Source: Candidatus Magasanikiibacteriota bacterium (GTDB lineage Bacteria > Patescibacteriota > Patescibacteriia > Magasanikbacterales > UBA922). Taken from it: a stretch of DNA of 48,101 nt. Every line of letters starts with the position of its first letter. Position 1 is the stretch's first letter. The translations under genes were made by a program, and so were the position numbers. Under the pieces are notes generated by a model. The model made no database searches. It saw only the letters and a list, made by a program, of their open reading frames with translations, and was not told where the DNA came from. Where the stretch lies: the NCBI GenBank assembly GCA_903837125.1, contig CAILTG010000077.1, positions 1 to 48,101 of the forward strand. Direction: 5' to 3'. This document shows, in pieces, positions 28,808-37,318 of this stretch.

Positions 28808-28884
28808 TGGTGGGCGACACAGGACTCGAACCTGTCACCTCTTCAATGTCAATGAAGCGCTCTAACCAAGTGAGCTAGTCGCCC
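28808..28884 (-). tRNA. tRNA-Val (GAC)
   Basis: Minus strand GGGCGACTAGCTCACTTGGTTAGAGCGCTTCATTGACATTGAAGAGGTGACAGGTTCGAGTCCTGTGTCGCCCACCA. Confidence 0.93.
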
Positions 28885-28998
28885 AGTTAACCAACTGCAT
28901 GAACCGAGAGGTTTAAACTATGAGTCCGATTATAGCAGATCGTTTTAATAAAATCAAGTGCCAGTATAGCAAAATACTGTGATTAAATCAAGAGGTAC

Positions 28999-29024
28999 AA
29001 AAAAACCCTTAAGAGAGTCTTTTT
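28999..29024. terminator. Hairpin with A-run/T-run, probable bidirectional intrinsic terminator
   Basis: aaaaaaacccttaagagagtcttttt; separates tRNA-Val from the region to its right. Confidence 0.5.
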
Positions 29025-29118
29025 GTTGATCCAAGCAAAGGACAGCAACCACATACCTCACGATTGTAAGTGGGTCGCCGCAACTTGATTCCAAAGAACC
29101 AAGCAATATGAGCGTCCC
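28999..29118 (-). ncRNA. Candidate structured non-coding RNA of unknown class, ending in an oligo-U hairpin
   Basis: Minus strand: long imperfect hairpin GGAATCAAG-TT-GCGGCGACCCAC..GTGGTTGCTGT-CCTTTG-CTTGGATC, then AAAAAGACTCTCTTAAGGGTTTTTTT; no convincing ORF. Confidence 0.4.
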
Positions 29119-29212
29119 TATAATGTGGTTTTATCAGATATGAAAATCACCATCCCACTAGGATCAACTATATTATCTAACTTTATAAAACGTGTGTCAA
29201 GTTGATAAATCA

Positions 29213-29258
29213 CCCCAAAACAATCTTCGTTATTTAATAAATAAAGATTGTTTTGGGG
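29213..29258. repeat. Perfect 15-bp inverted repeat (stem-loop)
   Basis: CCCCAAAACAATCTT (29213-29227) / AAGATTGTTTTGGGG (29244-29258), 16-nt loop. Confidence 0.85.
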
Positions 29259-29283
29259 GGGCAATGCATTTTTCCCCCCTCCT

Positions 29284-29493
29284 TTACCGCCAACTCCTAT
29301 GTGCGGCCTCCAGGAGCTCGTTGAACTTCCGGAAGCCCTGCTCGTTGCCTTCTCCAGCGGCCTGCCAGGCCATTTCCTGTAAAAAGTCCACAAACTTCTG
29401 GTGCTTGCGAGCCTTTTCCAATTCCGCTACAGCGGAATCTACCTGATAGTACCTCTGGCTGCCGCTGTACCCCCCCTTGTCTTTCCTACACAT
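29284..29493 (-). CDS. Hypothetical 69-aa protein of GC-rich composition
   Basis: MCRKDKGGYSGSQRYYQVDSAVAELEKARKHQKFVDFLQEMAWQAAGEGNEQGFRKFNELLEAAHRSWR; AAG/GCC/CTG/GAG-rich codons; flanked by two perfect stem-loops. Confidence 0.5.
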   Translation of the reverse strand: MCRKDKGGYSGSQRYYQVDSAVAELEKARKHQKFVDFLQEMAWQAAGEGNEQGFRKFNELLEAAHRSWR

Positions 29494-29515
29494 AACAGCT
29501 ATCCCCCATCTTAAA

Positions 29516-29568
29516 GAGTTGAAACACTATTAATAAACTAAAATAATTTATTAATAGTGTTTCAACTC
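29516..29568. repeat. Perfect 22-bp inverted repeat with 9-nt loop
   Basis: GAGTTGAAACACTATTAATAAA (29516-29537) / TTTATTAATAGTGTTTCAACTC (29547-29568). Confidence 0.9.
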
Positions 29569-29647
29569 ATAGAATATATGCATTGCCAACTTTTTGAGAT
29601 TCAAGTCTCTTTGGAAACTGAATCTACTTTTGTAAAGAACAAATTAA

Positions 29648-29675
29648 AACACCCTATTTTCTAGGGTGCTTTTTA
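29648..29675. terminator. Intrinsic terminator (bidirectional)
   Basis: CACCCTA-ttttc-TAGGGTG with oligo-T on both strands; 27 nt past the stop of the 41-aa minus-strand ORF. Confidence 0.75.
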
Positions 29676-29694
29676 CTCTTTTAGATTATGCGAT

Positions 29695-29820
29695 TTAACA
29701 ACCGCATGCTCCTTCACCACAATTTGAGTAAAACACCCCAAAACTCCATGAACGTACAACAACACAGACCTTGTAGTCTGGGCGCTTTACATTAATTGTT
29801 CTAGTGGAAAATAAATTCAT
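29695..29820 (-). CDS. Short Cys-rich peptide (41 aa), not in the supplied ORF track
   Basis: Hand translation MNLFSTRTINVKRPDYKVCVVVRSWSFGVFYSNCGEGACGC*, followed by a terminator hairpin. Confidence 0.5.
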   Translation of the reverse strand: MNLFSTRTINVKRPDYKVCVVVRSWSFGVFYSNCGEGACGC

Positions 29821-29969
29821 ACTAATATTGTATAACTAATATTAGTTTATAATATATTGCCAAATTTAGCAAGCCTATTTATCCCCAGTTTTTTAATCTA
29901 AAAAAACCACCCACTTTAACCTGGATGGTTTATTCTTAATTATTAATTATTAATTCTTAATTCTTAATT

Positions 29970-30551
29970 CTATTCTCCCATTCTCTTGTAATCAAAAATT
30001 ACTTTTCTTTTGCCAAACCAAAATTCAATTTCATGTTTAGCTTCTTCTGGAGTTTCTGAAGCATGCACAATATTCATCACGGCTCTTTTTTCAGCATTGG
30101 CCACGGCTGGAGAATCATTGGAAAAATCTCCACGAATAGTACCCATGTCGGCCAAAAATGGCAGAGTGGCACCAGCGATTTTTCGCACCATATCCACGGC
30201 ATGTACACCTTCTACTACCATACGCACGAGTGGAGCAGAAATCATATAATCCACTAACCAACCACGCACCATTTTACCTAATTTTAAAGCGTCATTAGTA
30301 CCTAATTCTTTTTTAGCATCCAAACCATATTTTTCATAAGTACTCAAAGTTTTGCCTCCCAAACGAGAAATCCAAGCCTCATCTTTGGGGTAATGATTAT
30401 CAATCTCAGTTCTAGTAGGCATAAACATCTCCAAAGCTACAATCTTTAAATCACGCTGCTCAAATCGGGAAATTACTTCACCAATCAAACCCTTTTTAAC
30501 ACCGTCAGGTTTAATCATGACATAAGTTTTTTCTTGTTTGAAATTCATCAT
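29970..30551 (-). CDS. ndk: Nucleoside diphosphate kinase (long form)
   Basis: KTYVMIKPDGVKKGLIGEVISRFE, GATLPFLADMGTIRGDF, NIVHASETPEEAKHEIEFWF. Confidence 0.95.
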   Translation of the reverse strand: MMNFKQEKTYVMIKPDGVKKGLIGEVISRFEQRDLKIVALEMFMPTRTEIDNHYPKDEAWISRLGGKTLSTYEKYGLDAKKELGTNDALKLGKMVRGWLVDYMISAPLVRMVVEGVHAVDMVRKIAGATLPFLADMGTIRGDFSNDSPAVANAEKRAVMNIVHASETPEEAKHEIEFWFGKRKVIFDYKRMGE

Positions 30552-30623
30552 AGATTTTATTTAAAAAAATAAGTGGCCTTATTATACAAGGAAGAAGGAG
30601 GGTTGTCAACAAAACCCCAAACA

Positions 30624-30652
30624 TTGACAGACCCTATATATATATGTTTAAA
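30624..30652 (+). promoter_or_regulatory. Sigma70-type promoter for the 89-aa ORF
   Basis: TTGACA (30624-30629), 17-nt spacer, TTTAAA (30647-30652). Confidence 0.5.
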
Positions 30653-30698
30653 TTCGCGTGTCTTTAACCCCCCCCTTTGGGGAAAGGAAGGATCCACC

Positions 30699-30968
30699 AT
30701 GCACGGCGAAATGTCCAAGCGCGCACTCAAGAACCGGGGTTCTGCCGCAATGCAGAACCGGGCTCACCTCTTCGCGCGTCGCGTGAAGAAGCAGGCCAAC
30801 CGTCTGGCCCACGTCTACGATCCGGTGGAAATCCGGATGCTGGCCAAGACCCGTGGCCAGCCCCAGGTGCAGCAGCGCATCGCCCCTCCGCCACCGCCGG
30901 ACAAGCGGCGTCGCGATGATGCACAACTGGGTTGGGGCAACCAATCCACGTGGATGAGGACCTACTAG
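30699..30968 (+). CDS. Hypothetical basic 89-aa protein of strongly GC-rich composition
   Basis: MHGEMSKRALKNRGSAAMQNRAHLFARRVKKQANRLAHVYDPVEIRMLAKTRGQPQVQQRIAPPPPPDKRRRDDAQLGWGNQSTWMRTY; AAGGAAGGA upstream of ATG; promoter and terminator hairpins flank it. Confidence 0.6.
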   Translation: MHGEMSKRALKNRGSAAMQNRAHLFARRVKKQANRLAHVYDPVEIRMLAKTRGQPQVQQRIAPPPPPDKRRRDDAQLGWGNQSTWMRTY

Positions 30969-31049
30969 TTACACACCCACTTCAACCTCTCACGACGATC
31001 CCACCAACGGCTAATTTCCCGAATGGCCGAACGGATCTGTGGTGTGCTT

Positions 31050-31102
31050 CTCTGCCTCAGACTCCGATAGCAGAAAATATTTTTCTATTATCGGAGGCAG
31101 AG
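31050..31102 (+). terminator. Long stem-loop downstream of the 89-aa ORF
   Basis: CTCTGCCTC(agac)TCCGATAgcAGAAAA..TTTTCTATTATCGGAGGCAGAG. Confidence 0.55.
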
Positions 31103-31116
31103 AAAAAGAAAAATAA

Positions 31117-31147
31117 AACAATCCGCTGATGAAGCGGATTGTTTTTT
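31117..31147. terminator. Intrinsic terminator between convergent genes
   Basis: AACAATCCGC-tgatgaa-GCGGATTGTT followed by T-run on + strand; upstream A-run serves the - strand. Confidence 0.8.
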
Positions 31148-31161
31148 AATCTTCTAATTTT

Positions 31162-32088
31162 TTAATTATTAATTTTTTTTCTCCTCCACCTGCGCACTCC
31201 TAAAACAATCAAAACAATCAAAATCCACAATGGAATATAAATAACCAACCAAATCATTAAATTCACCAAGGCCTTACCAACCACCACCAAACTACGAGCA
31301 GCGGCTTTCACTTCGGCCATTGGCTTCCATTTATTTTCCTGGTCTAGTGCTGGCAAAACATTAGGATCTGTAGATAAATAAACTGTTAAAGAAGATAACT
31401 TGGCACTTTGTTCAAGATATTTTATTCGTCCTTGTATTCCTTCAATTTGTCCTCTAACATTTGTTAATTCGCGCTGAACTGCCAACACATCTTCTATCTT
31501 CACTGCCCGTTTCATAATTTCTAAAAATTGACTTTCACTGGCACTCAAATTTTTTAACTGGGCTTGCAAATCAACATACTCCTCAGTTACATCCTGGCCA
31601 TTTACCAACTCACTTTTTACTTCTCCCATTTGTTTTACTTCTCCCAAACCATTATCAAACTCAGTTGCCGGAATGCGTACTGTCAACTCGGCATACGGCG
31701 CCAACCCATCTTTAGTAATGTTGCTATTTACTACAAATCCGCCTTTACTTTCCGCATATTTTATAATCGCCGACACAGCGACTTTTACATCCTTAACCAC
31801 CATTGTTAAAGAACCATTTTTAATAATCAAACGATCAGCGGTTACTACTGTCTCATTTTGAACAACAGAATCTTGAGCCACCATCATCGCTGACTCGTCT
31901 TTGGAATTTGAAACTCCAGTTCCCGCCATCATTAGCCGTCCAGAAACCGAAGGCGCCACAGCAATGCCAAAACTATCACTCCCTGTTGATTGCGTGCTCG
32001 CGGAAAGCTTGGTTAAAACTACACTTACCACTATCAAAACTATTACCACTATCCCCAGCGCCAAAAAAACCTTTTTTATTTTTGACAT
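31162..32088 (-). CDS. DUF4349-family membrane-anchored protein
   Basis: 308 aa; RLIIKNGSLTMVVKDV..YAESKGGFVVNSNI..VRIPATEFDN..VTEEYVDLQAQLKN; C-terminal TM. Confidence 0.85.
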   Translation of the reverse strand: MSKIKKVFLALGIVVIVLIVVSVVLTKLSASTQSTGSDSFGIAVAPSVSGRLMMAGTGVSNSKDESAMMVAQDSVVQNETVVTADRLIIKNGSLTMVVKDVKVAVSAIIKYAESKGGFVVNSNITKDGLAPYAELTVRIPATEFDNGLGEVKQMGEVKSELVNGQDVTEEYVDLQAQLKNLSASESQFLEIMKRAVKIEDVLAVQRELTNVRGQIEGIQGRIKYLEQSAKLSSLTVYLSTDPNVLPALDQENKWKPMAEVKAAARSLVVVGKALVNLMIWLVIYIPLWILIVLIVLGVRRWRRKKINN

Positions 32089-32166
32089 AAATTAAATATT
32101 AAAATAAGCTAATTAATTATAACACTTTTAGAGAAATAAAAAAATAACTTGTTTTTGGCTATTTTT

Positions 32167-32607
32167 TTAAAAATTTAATTTTTTAAGCCTTCTTACCAAT
32201 TCTTCAACCACGTCCATTGCCTCCACTTTTTCGGGCCCAGTTAAATTAATTCTATCCATTCTCAACCGAACCAATTCATCATCTACATATTTTGGGCTAG
32301 TCAAACCATCTGAATTATTTTTACATCTTTTCCACAAATTATCTTTCCAAATCTTCATTCTTTGTAATAAATCATCTGTGTCTATACCAACAAACAACTC
32401 TGTAAACTTAAAGTCAAGTAATTTTTCAAATCCTTCAAAATAAATAGTGGCTTCCAACCCTGCTGGATGTTTTAATTTTTTCAACACCTCTTTCAACTCA
32501 GATTTTTGCATTTCTTGAGCGTGACCTGGTGTTTCTACTGAAGAATGATTCGCTTCCATATACAATATTTTAAAACCATTAACACTTACATTATATAATA
32601 TAATCAA
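32167..32607 (-). CDS. Hypothetical protein
   Basis: 146 aa ORF (likely start MEANHSS at about 32559); no recognised family. Confidence 0.55.
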   Translation of the reverse strand: MIILYNVSVNGFKILYMEANHSSVETPGHAQEMQKSELKEVLKKLKHPAGLEATIYFEGFEKLLDFKFTELFVGIDTDDLLQRMKIWKDNLWKRCKNNSDGLTSPKYVDDELVRLRMDRINLTGPEKVEAMDVVEELVRRLKKLNF

Positions 32608-32624
32608 TTTTAGTCAACAATATT

Positions 32625-34730
32625 TTATAACTCATCAATATTTTTTAAAAAACTAAACGGCCTTTTATTATTTTTCTTATTTTCCCTGCCCAAGGCAGGT
32701 CCGCCTTGGGCGGAAAATTCTTCATCTTCGCTCACATATTTAACTTCATCATCACTATTAAACACACTCCCTCCACCCAACTCATTTTTATCCACTAAAT
32801 CCACATCAATTTCTTCAATAAACATACTGGGGCCAGAAAGCACATCACCCCAACCTCCGGTTAAGGAATAGGTTAAATGTAAATATTTTTTAGCTCGGGT
32901 AATAGCCACATAAAATAAACGCCTTTCTTCTTCCAAACCATTTGTTTCTTTCAAAGCTCGGTCATTGGGAAACTGGCCAGAAGACAAACCCATAACAAAC
33001 ACAGCCTCCCATTCCAAACCCTTGGCCTGGTGTATTGTAGACAAAATTATTTTATCATTATCCTGCGAGAACGCGCCATGGTTCGTTCCTACATCAATAC
33101 CACGAAAATTCTCTTGCAAAGTTGCCTCGGCTAAAAATGTATTAAGATCTGCTTGTTTTTTGGCAAACACTGATAATTGTTCAATATCTTGCTTTCGTTC
33201 ACGAAAATCAGGAAATTCATTTTCCAAATATTCTAAATATTTTGAATCTAAAATTTCAGCAATCAAATCACCAGGATTTTTGTCCTCAATTAAATTCATT
33301 TTTCTCCAAACATTTAAAAAATCCGCCCACCCAATTTGTGCACGCGCTGGCAATTCCGCACCAATTTCTGATAATAAATTATCTTGTACGGGCGTATTGC
33401 TATACGCCCCTACCACCATCTCAATTATTCTTTCTGCCCCTACTTGTCCAATTCCAATCTGCATATTTAAAACTCTTCGCCAGGCCACCACATCTTCTAC
33501 ATTATTAACAATTCGCAAATAAGCTAAAATATCTTTAATATGAGCCCGCTCAAAAAACCGCACGCCCCCACGATAATCATAATCAATTCCCCGTTTAACC
33601 AATTCCATTTCCAAAGCTTGAGAATGATAAGCCGCCCGAAACAATACGGCAATTTTATTAGTTTCTAAACCTTCACTCTGAAATTGTTCAATTCCACTAA
33701 CAATAAATTCTGCTTCTTCAGCTGGATCAGCAAATGCGTGCAACTCGGGTTTGGTAAAATTTTTCTGTAAGCTGGTTAAATTCTTTTCGTACTGATGTAA
33801 ATTATTGGCAATAACATTATTGGCTAAATTCAAAATGTCCGGTGTGGAACGATAATTAGTTTCCAATTTAAAAATCTTGGTATTGGAATAACGTTTTTCA
33901 AAAGCCAAAATATTTTGAATATCCGCTGCTCTAAATGAATAGATGCTCTGGGCATCATCACCCACTACCAATAGATTTTGATGTTTGCTAGCCAATAAAT
34001 CTATAATTGAAGCTTGAATTTTATTGGTATCTTGATATTCATCTACCAAAATATATTGAAATTGTTCAGCAAACTTATTCTTTATTCTAGGTTCCTTTAA
34101 CAAAAGCAAATACCAATTAACCAATAAATCATCAAAATCCATAACATTGGCAGCCAATTTTTTCTTTTGATAATTTTCCGCAATTCGCACAATAGTTTCT
34201 GACACTGACAAAAAATGTGGATATTTTAAATCCAAAACTTCTTCAATAGTGGTTTCTGAATTACGCGCATAAGAAATAATTGCTTGCAATACTCTAGGTG
34301 AAGGAAATCTTTTTTCTTTTCGATCTATTCCTTCATCTTTTAAACAAAATTTTATTAATTCCGCACTATCTTCACCATCTAATACTGAAAATTTATTTTT
34401 ATAACCTAAAACTTCTGCATATTTTTTCAAAATTCGATAAGCAATATGGTGAAATGTCCCCGACCACAGCAAAGGTGTCCCTCTCTCTGCGAGAGAAGGG
34501 TTGGGGGTGAGTGACTGTACTCGTTCAATCATTTCTCTAGCTGCTTTATTAGTAAAAGTAACTAATAAAATATTTTCTGATTTAACACCTTGCTCTAAAA
34601 GATAGGCTACGCGATAAGTAATAGTACGAGTTTTACCAGAACCTGCTCCAGCCAACACTAAACAAGGCCCACTGCCATTTTTTACTACATTTACTTGTTC
34701 TACATTAAGATCTTTATCATAACTAATCAT
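32625..34730 (-). CDS. UvrD/PcrA/Rep-type superfamily 1 DNA helicase
   Basis: AGAGSGKTRTITYRVAYLL, ILVDEYQDTN, GDDAQSIYSFRAAD, LETNYRS, STIHQAKGLEWEAVFV, FYVAITRAKKYLHLTY. Confidence 0.96.
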   Translation of the reverse strand: MISYDKDLNVEQVNVVKNGSGPCLVLAGAGSGKTRTITYRVAYLLEQGVKSENILLVTFTNKAAREMIERVQSLTPNPSLAERGTPLLWSGTFHHIAYRILKKYAEVLGYKNKFSVLDGEDSAELIKFCLKDEGIDRKEKRFPSPRVLQAIISYARNSETTIEEVLDLKYPHFLSVSETIVRIAENYQKKKLAANVMDFDDLLVNWYLLLLKEPRIKNKFAEQFQYILVDEYQDTNKIQASIIDLLASKHQNLLVVGDDAQSIYSFRAADIQNILAFEKRYSNTKIFKLETNYRSTPDILNLANNVIANNLHQYEKNLTSLQKNFTKPELHAFADPAEEAEFIVSGIEQFQSEGLETNKIAVLFRAAYHSQALEMELVKRGIDYDYRGGVRFFERAHIKDILAYLRIVNNVEDVVAWRRVLNMQIGIGQVGAERIIEMVVGAYSNTPVQDNLLSEIGAELPARAQIGWADFLNVWRKMNLIEDKNPGDLIAEILDSKYLEYLENEFPDFRERKQDIEQLSVFAKKQADLNTFLAEATLQENFRGIDVGTNHGAFSQDNDKIILSTIHQAKGLEWEAVFVMGLSSGQFPNDRALKETNGLEEERRLFYVAITRAKKYLHLTYSLTGGWGDVLSGPSMFIEEIDVDLVDKNELGGGSVFNSDDEVKYVSEDEEFSAQGGPALGRENKKNNKRPFSFLKNIDEL
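32685..32714. repeat. Tandem double-hairpin palindrome inside the UvrD-like CDS
   Basis: CCTGCC-caa-GGCAGG followed directly by TCCGCC-ttg-GGCGGA. Confidence 0.8.
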
Positions 34731-34737
34731 AGCTGCA

Positions 34738-35559
34738 TTATTCTATCACCAAAATCACTTTTTTGCCATTTTTAACATCTCCATTATTCCAATCATGAAT
34801 GGCATTTAATAAATCATTATATTTATATTTAAAATTCTCACCAAACTGTGTACCTGGATCATTGGTAATAAAATTTGCCTCATCATAACCTTTAATAATT
34901 AAAGCATGATAAACCGGTCCGCCATTTTTAAAATTAGGATTGGGCAAAACTTTACCATCAGCCACTGCCAACACCGGATTACCGCTAACAATAAATTTTT
35001 TAATTTGTTCAACTGTTGGATTTTCAACTATTTTTACAACTCGCTGGGTTCTGCTATCTGGGTTCTGAGTCATGAAAAAATACTCTTCTGCTATTTTTTT
35101 AATATCCTCAATCGGAATACTAGTTCCCCAACCTTTGTTTTCTTCCCAACTAACTAATTTTAAAATTTCGTCACGAGCCATTAATGGGCTTAAACCATAG
35201 TGTTTATAATATGCATCCAACATTAAAATTGCCGCCTCCTCACAAGCATCCTGCCACGGCTCACTCCAATTTTTTTCCGGTGCTTGGGAGGTGAAGGGAA
35301 CAGCAAGAGTAAAAGTTTTAGGTATTGTTGATGAGGGTTGTTCGGTGGTGGTGCTGACAATTCTAGGGCTAGAGGACGGAAGGATCGAAAGATCATTATT
35401 ATCCGTCATTTGATCTTTAGTTGTTATTACTTCTTGATCTTTTAATCTTACAATCTTTTGATCTTTAATCACTCCTCGCCACACCCACATTATCCCCAAC
35501 CCAAAAAAGACTGACAAAGCCAGACAAATTAGATTAAAATTCCGATATTCTCTATTCAT
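34738..35559 (-). CDS. C39-like peptidase family protein with N-terminal TM
   Basis: Start at ATG 35559 (MNREYRNFN); VPFTSQAPEKNWSEPWQDACEEAAILMLDAYY; GGPVYHALIIKGYD..TNDPGT. Confidence 0.85.
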   Translation of the reverse strand: MNREYRNFNLICLALSVFFGLGIMWVWRGVIKDQKIVRLKDQEVITTKDQMTDNNDLSILPSSSPRIVSTTTEQPSSTIPKTFTLAVPFTSQAPEKNWSEPWQDACEEAAILMLDAYYKHYGLSPLMARDEILKLVSWEENKGWGTSIPIEDIKKIAEEYFFMTQNPDSRTQRVVKIVENPTVEQIKKFIVSGNPVLAVADGKVLPNPNFKNGGPVYHALIIKGYDEANFITNDPGTQFGENFKYKYNDLLNAIHDWNNGDVKNGKKVILVIE

Positions 35560-35604
35560 ACTAGTATTGTATAGGCAATTGCATTTTTTTACAAAATCCG
35601 CTAA

Positions 35605-36801
<1,197 letters not shown>

Positions 36802-36802
36802 T

Positions 36803-37273
36803 ATGCAAAAAATTACACTCTTGGTCACCGGCAAACTCAAAGAATCTTTTTGGCGTGAAGCTGAAGCTGAATATTTAAAACGTTTGCAAGCTTTTGTAAA
36901 GTTTGAAATTATTGAATTACGCGAAGAAAGCTTTACTGAAAAAGATAAACCAGAAACAGTAAAAGAGAAAGAAGCAAAAAAAATTATTGAACAACTAGAA
37001 AAAAACAAATCAGATTACTTAATCGTTATGGACAGTACTGGCAAACAATTTTCTTCAACACAACTCGCCAATCATTCAATCTTTAAATCATTTAATCATT
37101 TAATTTTTGTTATCGGTGGCCCACTCGGCTTGGACCATTCAATACTTCAACGCGCTAATCTTGCTCTCTCCCTCTCCTCCCTCACTTTCACCCACCAAAT
37201 GGCGCGAGTGATTTTAGAGGAACAAATTTACCGAGCATTTATGATAAAAACTGGAAGAAAATATCATTATTAA
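36803..37273 (+). CDS. rlmH: 23S rRNA (pseudouridine1915-N3)-methyltransferase RlmH
   Basis: LVTGKLKESFWREAEAEYLKRL; FVIGGPLGLDHSIL; LSLSSLTFTHQMARVILEEQIYRAFMIKTGRKYHY. Confidence 0.96.
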   Translation: MQKITLLVTGKLKESFWREAEAEYLKRLQAFVKFEIIELREESFTEKDKPETVKEKEAKKIIEQLEKNKSDYLIVMDSTGKQFSSTQLANHSIFKSFNHLIFVIGGPLGLDHSILQRANLALSLSSLTFTHQMARVILEEQIYRAFMIKTGRKYHY

Positions 37274-37318
37274 AACCACCCCGTAGTTACGAGATGGTTT
37301 TAAAATATTATTATAATT

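Noticed and set aside
29118-29446. 91-aa minus and 84-aa plus ORFs
   Set aside because: They run through the 15-bp hairpin and have poorer start context than the 69-aa frame.
30648-30944. Overlapping 98-, 80- and 65-aa ORFs in the GC-rich block
   Set aside because: High GC yields open frames on every strand; only the 30699 ATG frame has promoter, SD and downstream hairpins.
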